Source: Candida dubliniensis CD36
Taxonomy: Eukaryota; Ascomycota; Pichiomycetes; Serinales; Debaryomycetaceae
NCBI RefSeq assembly: GCF_000026945.1
Contig: NC_012860.1
Coordinates: 1,426,001 to 1,490,000 of the forward strand
Direction: 5' to 3'
Length of the DNA: 64,000 nucleotides
Shown: in pieces, positions 30,690 to 40,240 of the stretch
Layout of the letters: each line of letters opens with the position of its first letter
How positions within the stretch are numbered: the first letter of the stretch is position 1
Program-made: the position numbers and the translations under genes
Notes under the pieces: generated by a model
What the model was told of the DNA's origin: nothing
Database searches by the model: none
Seen by the model: the letters and a program-made list of their open reading frames with translations, nothing else

Positions 30690-31191
30690 AAAGAAAATAA
30701 AAAACAGTATATATCAAAGAACTAGGAAATTGTAGAGAGAGAGATTGCTTTATGGATTTTGCTCACTTAGCGATCGATTGGCACTAGCAACGTCACAAGA
30801 ATGACCCCAATTCTGGAACTCGCCATTATTGCCTTATTTTTGTTATCATCAATATTATTTTTCAATAACATTGACTAATAATATTGTTTGTTTGTTTGTT
30901 TGTTTGACTGTTTGAGTGTTATAGCTGTTTAAAATGTGTATGAGTCAAAAAAAACAACTCCCTTAACGTTAACCCACACCAACAGTATTTGTGCAGACAC
31001 GACCCCAATAATAAAAACTTCTATGCAGCAAACATAAAATACATTTTTAATAAAATAGAAATGTACATATATAAAGGTAGGAAAAATTTTTCTTGTATTT
31101 CCCATGATTTTCTTCTTTTCTTTATCATAATATATAATTAATTCTAATTTTCTATTGAATAGCTTTTTTTTTTTTTTTGCATACAAGAGAA
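30690..31191. other. Spacer before the IFRD-family gene
   Basis: About 500 bases, with a TTTG tetranucleotide repeat at 30885-30906 and a T run at about 31164-31178 directly before the next ATG. Nothing else recognised. Confidence 0.6.
30885..30906. repeat. TTTG tetranucleotide microsatellite
   Basis: Five tandem TTTG-type units in the spacer after NAT3, probably length-variable between strains. Confidence 0.8.
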
Positions 31192-32892
31192 ATGTCACAT
31201 AGAGCTTTATTTAAAGGAAGAAGATTCGACAGAGATGGTACTTCATCTAATTCATCTTCAAGGGCCCAGTCGGTCTCGAGAACACCTTTACGGTCCGATG
31301 ACTCCGATTATGAAAGTGATACCGAGGAACAGGATTTTATTAAAATTGAGGAATTGTTGAAGGAGAGATTATTTGGTTTACAACAACAGGAAATTGAATT
31401 GGCAAAGGAAGACAGAATCGGAGCTGGAGATAGAAGACAATACCAAGCTGCCAACATTAACAAATCCAGAATTCAAGAAAGCTCAAGTATCAATGATATC
31501 ATTAATAGTTTGGAGTTTTCGAGGAATGATATATCACTGCAGTCTCGAGAATTGTTACTTGTTCAATTATATAAACTACTTGTTTCGAGACCATTAGTTG
31601 TTTGTAATGAAGAAAATGCGGGGACACCAGAATTTGTTGATGAAGATAAAGTTGCCAAACTAATCAATATTTTCACTTCTTCAAATTATCGAAGTGAAGA
31701 TGAGTTTTTATACTTGTTCCGTTCATTAATTGCGCTAATTTGCAGTGATATCGAAGAGTTTGGATCCTTGGTGTCCACTGAATTGCTTAATCACATCCAG
31801 CATGTCATCACAGAGCCATCAAACAGTATTGTCACTAACAGTGTCAAGGCTAATGTGATTACGGGGTATGTGGTACTCACATTGATTTTACACAATGGGG
31901 CATCTAGTTTTGGAATTGACGAAAGAATCGCCATGTTGATCGAATTGGCAGAAGGATACACAGCAAGTGCTACTACTTTGAAAAAAGAAGTTGAGGCTGG
32001 TGATCGTGAACATTCGACTTTTATCACAGATAAAAACTTGGATAAGAAATTAGTCAATGAAGCTAATGCAAAGGTGGTCGCTGAAGCGTCAGTTGCTGTT
32101 GCAGCAATCCACGGAGTAGGCTGTTTGTTAACATTGATTTCGCATGGATCATTTTTGAATGAAATAATGGAAGACTTGATGTTTAAGCTTGTTCCACTTT
32201 TGGACAATGACGAGGATAGAGATATTGCCAAAGCTGCAGGAAGAGTGGTTGGTGTTATTTATGAGATGTACGATTATGGACAAAACGCTGATGATGACAA
32301 TGGAGATGGCTTCGATAACGAATACAATGAGAACTCCCCATACTATGAACAAGAGTCATTATTAGCCATCTTGACTCGTTTGCTTAACTTGTCCTCGAAG
32401 AAAGTAGCGAAAAAGGATAAAAAGGATATCAGTTCAGTTTTCAGAAACATTTCCAACACAGTAAAGATATACACCGATGCAAATTCCAGAGAACAAGTGT
32501 ACAAAAGGACGCAAGAAGGATTAGAATTACTCGATTCTACATCTGATCTGACATATATCAAATTATCCAAATTTAGATCATTGAAAATCAATAGCTGGTT
32601 TCTTTACTTTAGATTGAAGCATTTGCGATGGTGTTTTAGTTTTGGTCTTCACAACCAATTGGTTGGTAATGAAAGTGTAAGAGATGTCTTGAAGGAACCA
32701 GAGAGTGAGTTTAATTACGGGACTCAACCTGATTTTGATGATAGTTTGGTCGATGATGACAACTCTGAACTGTTCCATGATTTTATTGATCAAAAACATT
32801 CTAATGATGAAAAATCCAGAAAGGTAAAACGGAAAAAAGAGAGATTGGTTAAATTGAATGAGCAACTCGATGAGCTAAACTTGAATCATTAA
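31192..32892 (+). CDS. IFRD-family protein (interferon-related developmental regulator homologue)
   Basis: A 566-residue HEAT-like repeat protein of the IFRD1/IFRD2 family. The ATG at 31192 is preferred (MSHRALFKGRRFDRDG); the frame is open further upstream only from a non-ATG codon. Residues ~1-60 are Ser/Asp-rich, then helical repeats run to ~390 (SIND and INSLEFSRNDISLQSRELLLVQ, VAAIHGVGCLLTLIS, DRDIAKAAGRVVGVIYEMYD). The IFRD C-terminal domain is near residues 430-500 (FRSLKINSWFLYFRLKHLRW). It ends in an acidic then basic tail. Animal IFRD2 binds inactive ribosomes; whether the fungal form does the same is unknown. I recall no clear S. cerevisiae counterpart. Confidence 0.85.
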   Translation: MSHRALFKGRRFDRDGTSSNSSSRAQSVSRTPLRSDDSDYESDTEEQDFIKIEELLKERLFGLQQQEIELAKEDRIGAGDRRQYQAANINKSRIQESSSINDIINSLEFSRNDISLQSRELLLVQLYKLLVSRPLVVCNEENAGTPEFVDEDKVAKLINIFTSSNYRSEDEFLYLFRSLIALICSDIEEFGSLVSTELLNHIQHVITEPSNSIVTNSVKANVITGYVVLTLILHNGASSFGIDERIAMLIELAEGYTASATTLKKEVEAGDREHSTFITDKNLDKKLVNEANAKVVAEASVAVAAIHGVGCLLTLISHGSFLNEIMEDLMFKLVPLLDNDEDRDIAKAAGRVVGVIYEMYDYGQNADDDNGDGFDNEYNENSPYYEQESLLAILTRLLNLSSKKVAKKDKKDISSVFRNISNTVKIYTDANSREQVYKRTQEGLELLDSTSDLTYIKLSKFRSLKINSWFLYFRLKHLRWCFSFGLHNQLVGNESVRDVLKEPESEFNYGTQPDFDDSLVDDDNSELFHDFIDQKHSNDEKSRKVKRKKERLVKLNEQLDELNLNH

Positions 32893-33620
32893 CTCAATTG
32901 TTTAATATTTTTTTTTTTGTTTTGTTTTGAAAATAGATTAGAGATGTATTATTCAAGTATTTATATGTAAGAGTATGTATATTGTCGATATTTAATACAA
33001 CACAAATCTTTCAACTAAATAGTAAATTAATTTCCAAATTTTTAGTTCAATGTATTGTTGGTTTTGAGTTTGTCCATTTCCAGTAAATTTTCAACCAACT
33101 AATTCCCATGAAATTCTTTTTTAGTTTGATTTGGTTTGTGTAATTGAAAGATTTTTTTTTTTTTTCAATTTGTCAATTACATCATCCTCTGGAGAGTTAG
33201 TATTGATTATTGAATTGGATTGGATTTTCACTTTGTTTTCTCACACGCTAACAATCTAACTAACTAGCATACCTGTCAAGAGAGAAATCTGATCTCTAAT
33301 TTTTTTTCCTCGCTTTCTCTCTTTCTCTCTTTGTTGCTCGCCTTCCTTCCACTACAAGTGACACACTCTTACAAAACCACACGAGCTTTGAAATTCTGAT
33401 TATACCACTAAATTCAACACTTTAAAGTAATATTATGTTCATATAACATCACCACTGAAAAAGGTTAGAATTTTACATTCAAGAAAGAGAAAAAGAATCA
33501 ACAACAACAACAACAACAAACTATTATCACTTGCTTATTTTTTATTTTTTCTTGATTTCCTTCAACCTTCCATTTTTTTAGCAACAACAACTACAACAGA
33601 CATAGGAACGACAGTTGGCA
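32893..33620. other. Spacer before the histidine-phosphatase gene
   Basis: About 730 bases, AT-rich, with TTTCTCTC-type pyrimidine repeats near 33313-33334 and an ACA/AAC triplet repeat near 33498-33520 in the likely leader. No gene or RNA recognised. Confidence 0.55.
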
Positions 33621-35933
33621 ATGACTGAACTATATTTTCTACGTCATGGTGAACGAATTGATCACGCGTTACGAGAAGATCCAGATGCCAAACCAATATT
33701 AGAAGATTACAAGGAATATGATCCATCATTATCAGAAAGTGCCGTTCCCCAAATACAGAGACTAGTTGATGAAATATGTTCAATGACTCAAGTGTTCACA
33801 GATTTGGAATCAACACAACGAAAAAATGTCTTTATTCATTTCAGTCCGTATTTGAGATGTTGTCAAACTGCAGATCTATTAATAACCGACTTGAAAACTT
33901 TATTCATGAAAAAGTATCCAAATTATAAAATGAGATTCCAGTTGTTGTGTGACTTTGCTTTGAGTGAATGGATACATGATAAAATGAAAAATAAACCACC
34001 TTTCGTCGACTCAGATGATGCATATAATATGTACACCCCTAATTTGAAATCATTGAAAAACAAAAGTGCCTGCTCAATGTTTAGACCTACTATCACACTA
34101 GGTCCATATAACGGTCTTGATCTAAGTTACAAGGATTATCAAACTAGATGCAAAGATTATTTCAAGAAATTATTAGCAACATATGAAAAACCAATGTATA
34201 TCAAGAACAAAGACATCATTATAGTTGTAACCCATGGATATGCAGTAAACAACTTTCTATCTTACTTTATCAGTCATCCAATTTTTGAAGAGCTTCCTGA
34301 AGCAAAAGCAAATTTTGCTAAACGAGTTTTGAAAGAGGATATCAAAGATGTCGAAGATGAGAATGATCCTGCAAATTATATTTGGAGATTGGAGCATGAT
34401 GCCCTAGATTTGATCAAGGAGGATGACGTAGACACTACGTTGAATCTAGAGACTGATATTGTTTATTACAAAACAAATTTTATTAAAAAAGATGACTTGG
34501 AAAGCCCAAAGAAAAATCAAGTGGTTGACGAGGATTCTAAACCAAGACCTTCATTCAAAATCAAAGAAACATCGGCAGCATATGAAAGTGGGAGAAATCC
34601 CCAGACTCGTCAAACTTACATTTGTCCTGCAGCAAGGGACTGGGTCCCTAATTTGAAACATTTCCTTATAAGATCCGAATTCAAGGAGAAAATAATGAAT
34701 GATGAATCGTTTCGAAAAAATTATAACATAGGCAATCATCCTTCACGTCCTATAAGTCCTGAGGTGTCTCCAAATTCTGCACCAACAAGATCAAATTCAG
34801 TTATTGATTTGTCTAAAATTGTGAGTAATGACGACCTACAGCCTATGAAGTTAAAGTACTCACATACCTCCGAAATACCAATGCATAAGATCAACTCAAG
34901 AGTGAATTCACAAGTAAATCTTTCTTCGTTTGGGAAAGGGTCATATCCTCAGCCCAATGGTTCCAATGCTGATATTTTCAGGACTAATAGCACTGGATCA
35001 CGAAGTTCTTCAAAAGAAGGTTCCACCACAGATCTACCAAGATATATTTCTTCATTGCAGAATAGAAGTAGGTCCAGTTCTAATCCTATGACACACGTTC
35101 ATGTTGCACATAACGCTAAAGATTCCTACTTCCCATCCACTATTTTGGGTAGAGCCAAGTCTCCAGAATCGGATGTTTCGATCGATTCTTTGGGCGAACC
35201 TATACCAGAGGAGCTCGATAGTGTCCTTCAAGCATATCAACCAACACTCAGTGAGCCTGGTGGGAGAAATTCGCCTATCGAGTCTTTGAATAGAGCCAGG
35301 TCCTTAAACAAAAGAAGAACAAATAATCCACTTTTTTCATCAACCACTCAAAGAAAACTGCAACAACTGTTGTTCCAAACTTCGTTGACTCAACTCAGTA
35401 AAGTGAATCGACAAAGGTCGCCCAGCTCAGGTGGTGAAAACAGACTTGGGCTGCAACAAAAGATACAACCCATGAATGGAAAAGATAACAGTTATGACGA
35501 TGACCATGATTCAGACGAAGGTGAGGAAGAATCAAATGCAACTACTGATGAAGATGAAGATTACAACAATTCAAACGATAGAAACTTATTCACGTTGTCT
35601 TTTAACTCATCACATAAGAAGTCCACACGTGAAAAAGGCAAAGAGACATCACCTCGGAAATCTACTGGAAGGCGCTCAAGAAAGAATTCATTCAAATATA
35701 AACCATCAACCTCCACTAAAGAGTCGGGAGCCAAAAGTCGTCCAATATTTTACAATTTTGATAGTAGTGGTGACTCTTCATCTTCTGAAGCGGAAGATCA
35801 GGATACTCGTGATGATGATGACGATGATAAGCTGGCAACCAAGGAAAATAAACATGAGTTGATGTTGCAAAACAGTAAGAACAAAGAGGACGGGGATTCT
35901 GATTATTTTTGGTTTGGCAAGAATAATAAATAG
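33621..35933 (+). CDS. Histidine-phosphatase (phosphoglycerate mutase-like) protein with long disordered tail
   Basis: A 770-residue protein. The N-terminal ~260 residues form a branch-2-like histidine phosphatase domain: LRHGER with His9 as likely phospho-acceptor, Arg79 in SPYLRCCQTADLL, Glu116 in ALSEW, and His205 in VVTHGYAVNNF. All core catalytic residues are present, so it is probably active. A conserved-looking patch TYICPAARDWVPNLKHFLIRSEFKEK follows near residues 335-360. The remaining ~400 residues are Ser/Asn-rich, with many Arg-Ser sites (for example SRSSSNPM), then acidic and basic low-complexity runs, suggesting phosphoregulation. Substrate unknown. The ATG at 33621 sets RHG near the N terminus, as usual. 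Confidence 0.82.
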   Translation: MTELYFLRHGERIDHALREDPDAKPILEDYKEYDPSLSESAVPQIQRLVDEICSMTQVFTDLESTQRKNVFIHFSPYLRCCQTADLLITDLKTLFMKKYPNYKMRFQLLCDFALSEWIHDKMKNKPPFVDSDDAYNMYTPNLKSLKNKSACSMFRPTITLGPYNGLDLSYKDYQTRCKDYFKKLLATYEKPMYIKNKDIIIVVTHGYAVNNFLSYFISHPIFEELPEAKANFAKRVLKEDIKDVEDENDPANYIWRLEHDALDLIKEDDVDTTLNLETDIVYYKTNFIKKDDLESPKKNQVVDEDSKPRPSFKIKETSAAYESGRNPQTRQTYICPAARDWVPNLKHFLIRSEFKEKIMNDESFRKNYNIGNHPSRPISPEVSPNSAPTRSNSVIDLSKIVSNDDLQPMKLKYSHTSEIPMHKINSRVNSQVNLSSFGKGSYPQPNGSNADIFRTNSTGSRSSSKEGSTTDLPRYISSLQNRSRSSSNPMTHVHVAHNAKDSYFPSTILGRAKSPESDVSIDSLGEPIPEELDSVLQAYQPTLSEPGGRNSPIESLNRARSLNKRRTNNPLFSSTTQRKLQQLLFQTSLTQLSKVNRQRSPSSGGENRLGLQQKIQPMNGKDNSYDDDHDSDEGEEESNATTDEDEDYNNSNDRNLFTLSFNSSHKKSTREKGKETSPRKSTGRRSRKNSFKYKPSTSTKESGAKSRPIFYNFDSSGDSSSSEAEDQDTRDDDDDDKLATKENKHELMLQNSKNKEDGDSDYFWFGKNNK

Positions 35934-36151
35934 GTAGAATATTTAATTACTGTGATAAGAATTAATAATATATATACAAAATATAATTACACATATTGTT
36001 TAATTGTAACAAAAAGTGTAAGTAGATGGCTATGGTGGTTTCTTATCCATGTATTTGTCAAATTGACACACTTGCACGACCAGGTCTTATTATGCACTGG
36101 TTATTTGATTATTTATCAGATACATATTAATTAATTTTCTGTTTAAAAAAA

Positions 36152-39100
36152 ATGAATCATGACTTTCCCACTTCAAAAGCAACAATCGGAATGGCAACAC
36201 TCTCGCAACCACAAAGTGTACTACCCAAAACAAAGATAGCGACTACTTTTGGCTTGTCCAAGGATTTAATATCACCGATATCAGTTAAAGTTTGTTATTT
36301 AGAATGCACCAGAAAGAATATCTCTCTAGTCCCATTATCAACAAAATTTGAAGATCCAAAAGTATTCAAAAAGCTATCTCAGATATATAAGAATTCAGAT
36401 TTATTCGTTGAAATTAGAGTTTTCGATGGAAAGAATAACAATTTGATCAGCACCCCAGTGCGAACATCCTACAAGGCATTTAACAACAAAGGAAGAACCT
36501 GGAATCAACTCTTGAAATTGAACATAGATTATAATCAAATATCAATTGACGCATATTTAAAATTCTCCATTTGTGAAATTATTGATACCAAACCATCAGT
36601 ATTTGGAGTTTCATATTTGTCACTTTTCAACCATGATTTATCCACACTACGAAGTGGATCCCATAAGATTCCCGTGTTTATGGAAGACGAGCCAAGTTAT
36701 AGTAAAGATATTCAGTATGGAAACCTAACTGGGTTGACCGACTTGGAGAAAAGATTAATTGATTATGAAAATGGTAAATATCCTAGGTTAAATTGGCTAG
36801 ATAAAATGGTTCTTCCTAAAGTTGATGCTACTTTTTTGAAAACAAATAACAAAGATCACGATTATTATTTGTATATTGAATTGCCTCAATTTGAATTTCC
36901 AATTGTGTATTCGGATATTATTTACCAAATCCCAAGAATTGAACCTGTAATTGATATATCCAAGGTTGCACCAGATGAGACGTTGAACAGCAACATTATA
37001 ATCAATTCGATAGATATCCCAATGGCCACATCACACGATCCAAGCATAATGAAAGTGTACGATCCAGATTTTCATATAACTGCAAACAATCATTTAAATC
37101 CAAATGCCAATACCTTTGATCCAGTGGAATTAAAATACCGTAAGTTAGAAAGAAACATTGACAATAACACGATCCTAGACAAGGAATTGAAGCCAACACC
37201 GCAATTAAGGGATGAATTACTAAGAATTATGATCAAACCTTCAAATTCGGAGCTAACAGATAATGAGAAAAATTTAATTTGGAAATTCCGTTATTATTTT
37301 AGTAAAAACAATTCTGTGAATGATCCAAGTAACAAATCCGTAAAGTCATTCTTACCAAAGTTTTTAAGATCGATCAACTGGGAAAATGATTATGAGCTAG
37401 ATCACACTTTCAAGGAAATAATTCCATTTTACTGGAGCGTTGATAAGTTGCAAATTGGGGATGCTTTGGAATTGTTGGGTGATTACTTTAATCCGTACAC
37501 CTTGGGGAAACCCACATACCAAGATGATTCTATAACTTCTAAAAGTTCAAAAATGAAAAGCGATGAAAAACGATTTATAAAGATTTACAAGAATGTTTGC
37601 TTTTTGAGAAAATTGGCAGTTGAGCGATTAAAATTAGCCAACAGTGATGAGCTTTTATTGTATTTGCTTCAACTAGTTCAAGCGTTGAAATACGAGGCAT
37701 TGATATATGAAAAAAGTTCACCATTCTCTGAAAGGTCCGATCATGATGAAGATACGTCTGCATTAAAGTCACCATTAGCAGATTTCTTGATTGAAAGAGC
37801 AGTGGAAAATGAGAACTTGGGGAATTTCTTTTACTGGTACGTTAAAGTTGAGAATGAGGACCAACTCAATAATCCCCATGCAGATGGCCCGATAAAAATT
37901 TACATGGATATTCTTAATCGCTACATAGAATTGCTTAAGGCACATTGTCATGAAAATAAACTTCCTTACTATAAGCATTTGAAGCATCAAATATGGTTTA
38001 TCAAGAAATTAACTTCGTTGGTAGAGTTATTACGTGCTTCTTTCAAGAAAAATGAGGCAACAGCAAAGAAAGTTGAATATTTGCGGGAGTATCTAGCAAA
38101 TTCTGGAAATGAATTGTTAAAGTTCCCTGAACCATTTCCGTTGCCACTTGAGCCATCAGTTATGATATGTGGATGCTACCCCGAGGAATCATCGGTTTTC
38201 AAATCTTCGTTGGCACCGTTGAAAATCACCCTAAAAACCATAGAAAATAAGAAACATGGACACACCACTTCGCAGTTATTTGGAAAACGATCAAGATATG
38301 GGAAATATCCGTTGATGTTTAAAATAGGTGACGATTTAAGGCAGGATCAATTGGTAATTCAAATTATAGATTTAATGGACCAACTTTTGAAGAATGAAAA
38401 TCTTGACTTGAAGCTTACACCGTATAAAATATTGGCTACCAGCCCAATTGCCGGGTTGATTCAGTTTGTTCCCAACGAAACTTTGGACTCTATTCTATCC
38501 AAGACCTATCCAGCATCGGTTACACATTCCGGTGGTCGTAGTGGTGAAACTGATGTGCCACCATCAGTATCAAACAATGGCATTTTAAACTATCTTCGTC
38601 TTCATAGTCAAGAGCAACAATCAGAAGAGCCCATATCCAAGAGCATTCTAAGTACTAGTAATAGTCAGTCCAATACTGAAGTTCCAGTTTTACCTCGTCA
38701 GCCTAGACCAACAATAACTTCAGATTTGGGTGTATCGCCGATCCTTATGGACAATTATGTCAAGTCATGTGCTGGCTATTGTGTAATAACCTATATCTTG
38801 GGGGTTGGAGATCGACACTTGGACAATTTGTTGCTTTCACCCAATGGGAAGTTTTGGCATGCAGATTTTGGCTACATACTTGGCCGCGACCCCAAGCCTT
38901 TCCCTCCATTAATGAAATTGCCTATTCAAGTGATTGATGGGATGGGAGGTTTGCACCACGAGAATTATAATGTTTTTAAAAGTTATTGTTTTATCACTTA
39001 TACGACATTGCGTAAGAACAGCAACTTGATTTTGAATTTGTTCCAATTGATGTTGGATGCCAATATTCCTGATATCCAATTTGATCCACTGAGAGTGATA

Positions 39101-39247
39101 GAAAAAGTGCAAGAAAAGTTTTGTTTACAAATGACTGAAGAAGAAGCGATCTTACATTTCCAAAACTTGATTAATGATAGTGTAAACGCGTTTCTACCAG
39201 TTGTTATAGATAGATTACATAGTTTAGCGCAGTACTGGAGGGCTTAA
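36152..39247 (+). CDS. VPS34: Class III phosphatidylinositol 3-kinase Vps34
   Basis: A 1031-residue lipid kinase making PI3P for vacuolar sorting, endocytosis and autophagy with Vps15. Domains: C2-like ~45-210, helical (PIK accessory) domain ~330-600, kinase ~690-1031. The kinase has GDDLRQDQ at 726-733, the catalytic loop GDRHLDNLL with Asp887, and the activation segment HADFGYILGRDPKPFPP. The C terminus ends QNLINDSVNAFLPVVIDRL then HSLAQYWRA, as in Vps34. Two insertions set it apart from the yeast protein: residues 785-810 and 819-863, on either side of ILNYLRLH. A start at Met14 is possible (1018 residues). The in-frame CTG at 39089 (residue 980) would be Ser. Confidence 0.97.
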   Translation: MNHDFPTSKATIGMATLSQPQSVLPKTKIATTFGLSKDLISPISVKVCYLECTRKNISLVPLSTKFEDPKVFKKLSQIYKNSDLFVEIRVFDGKNNNLISTPVRTSYKAFNNKGRTWNQLLKLNIDYNQISIDAYLKFSICEIIDTKPSVFGVSYLSLFNHDLSTLRSGSHKIPVFMEDEPSYSKDIQYGNLTGLTDLEKRLIDYENGKYPRLNWLDKMVLPKVDATFLKTNNKDHDYYLYIELPQFEFPIVYSDIIYQIPRIEPVIDISKVAPDETLNSNIIINSIDIPMATSHDPSIMKVYDPDFHITANNHLNPNANTFDPVELKYRKLERNIDNNTILDKELKPTPQLRDELLRIMIKPSNSELTDNEKNLIWKFRYYFSKNNSVNDPSNKSVKSFLPKFLRSINWENDYELDHTFKEIIPFYWSVDKLQIGDALELLGDYFNPYTLGKPTYQDDSITSKSSKMKSDEKRFIKIYKNVCFLRKLAVERLKLANSDELLLYLLQLVQALKYEALIYEKSSPFSERSDHDEDTSALKSPLADFLIERAVENENLGNFFYWYVKVENEDQLNNPHADGPIKIYMDILNRYIELLKAHCHENKLPYYKHLKHQIWFIKKLTSLVELLRASFKKNEATAKKVEYLREYLANSGNELLKFPEPFPLPLEPSVMICGCYPEESSVFKSSLAPLKITLKTIENKKHGHTTSQLFGKRSRYGKYPLMFKIGDDLRQDQLVIQIIDLMDQLLKNENLDLKLTPYKILATSPIAGLIQFVPNETLDSILSKTYPASVTHSGGRSGETDVPPSVSNNGILNYLRLHSQEQQSEEPISKSILSTSNSQSNTEVPVLPRQPRPTITSDLGVSPILMDNYVKSCAGYCVITYILGVGDRHLDNLLLSPNGKFWHADFGYILGRDPKPFPPLMKLPIQVIDGMGGLHHENYNVFKSYCFITYTTLRKNSNLILNLFQLMLDANIPDIQFDPLRVIEKVQEKFCLQMTEEEAILHFQNLINDSVNAFLPVVIDRLHSLAQYWRA

Positions 39248-40240
39248 AATTCAACATAGTACAACAAGTTTATATATATATCACGTGATTGTTTAATATT
39301 CATTTAAGGGGATTACTCTTTGTTTCCCAAAAAAAAAAAATAATTCAGGGTAAATATTAAGGAAGGGGGTCCAATAGAACATTTTGCTTGAATGATATGG
39401 TAATGCTTTGCTGTTTTTGTTGATGATGATGATCATATCTATAATTAGTTTCCAGATTTACATTGTTCCTTTTTCAGTATACTTTCATAATTGATCTCTC
39501 TTTAATTTTATGTTCCCAAATTTGGGTTGCAGAAATTTCCTGTATATACATTGGTTCATGTTTTTTTTTTGCACTAATTAGGCAATGACATTTTTCTTTC
39601 TACTTGCTGTACAGATTTATGATTTACAGTGATGTTTTGCACACTTTATGATTTCATCAAAGTCTCCGATTTTCAAAGGAACCTTAAAACCAAACTGAAA
39701 TTGAATATTATTTTCCTAACTTTTTCTTCCTTCTTCTTTCTATTTTTACTTGTTTTATAGTACATATTACAATTGGAATAGCGTTAGCATCGTTGGTACA
39801 GTATTTTATTTTTTTTTTGTTTCGACTCAAAAAAAGGTTTCCTTTCATTAATTACAAAGAAAGACCAACCTCCATCTTTCTACCTTTTTGAACAAGTTGT
39901 ATCGTACTGAGAGAATCAAGAAATAAATATTGCATTCTTGCCCCATTTTTTTTTAGAAAAAAAGAAAGCTTAGCTCATTCTTTCTTTTCAAAGGTTGGTT
40001 TTTATTTCTTACAATTATTATCCTACATTCGTTTATCCTTTTGGAAATATTGGTATCAGAGATTTATCTTTCATTTTGATTCTAATAGAATACAGCTGTA
40101 ACTGAATAACTTAGTTATTACTGATTCATCAACGACAAAAGAAATAGTTACACTCCCGCATTAAAGCATTTGCATTATTCTCTCATTTGTTATACATCCT
40201 TTTTACCTATTTTTTTTTTTTGTTTTTAGTTTCATATTGA
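39248..40240. other. Spacer between VPS34 and CYK3
   Basis: About 990 bases. TCACGTGA lies at 39281-39288 right after the VPS34 stop. A poly-A run (about 39329-39340), a short TGATGATGATGATC repeat near 39420 and several T runs follow. No gene or RNA recognised. Confidence 0.55.
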
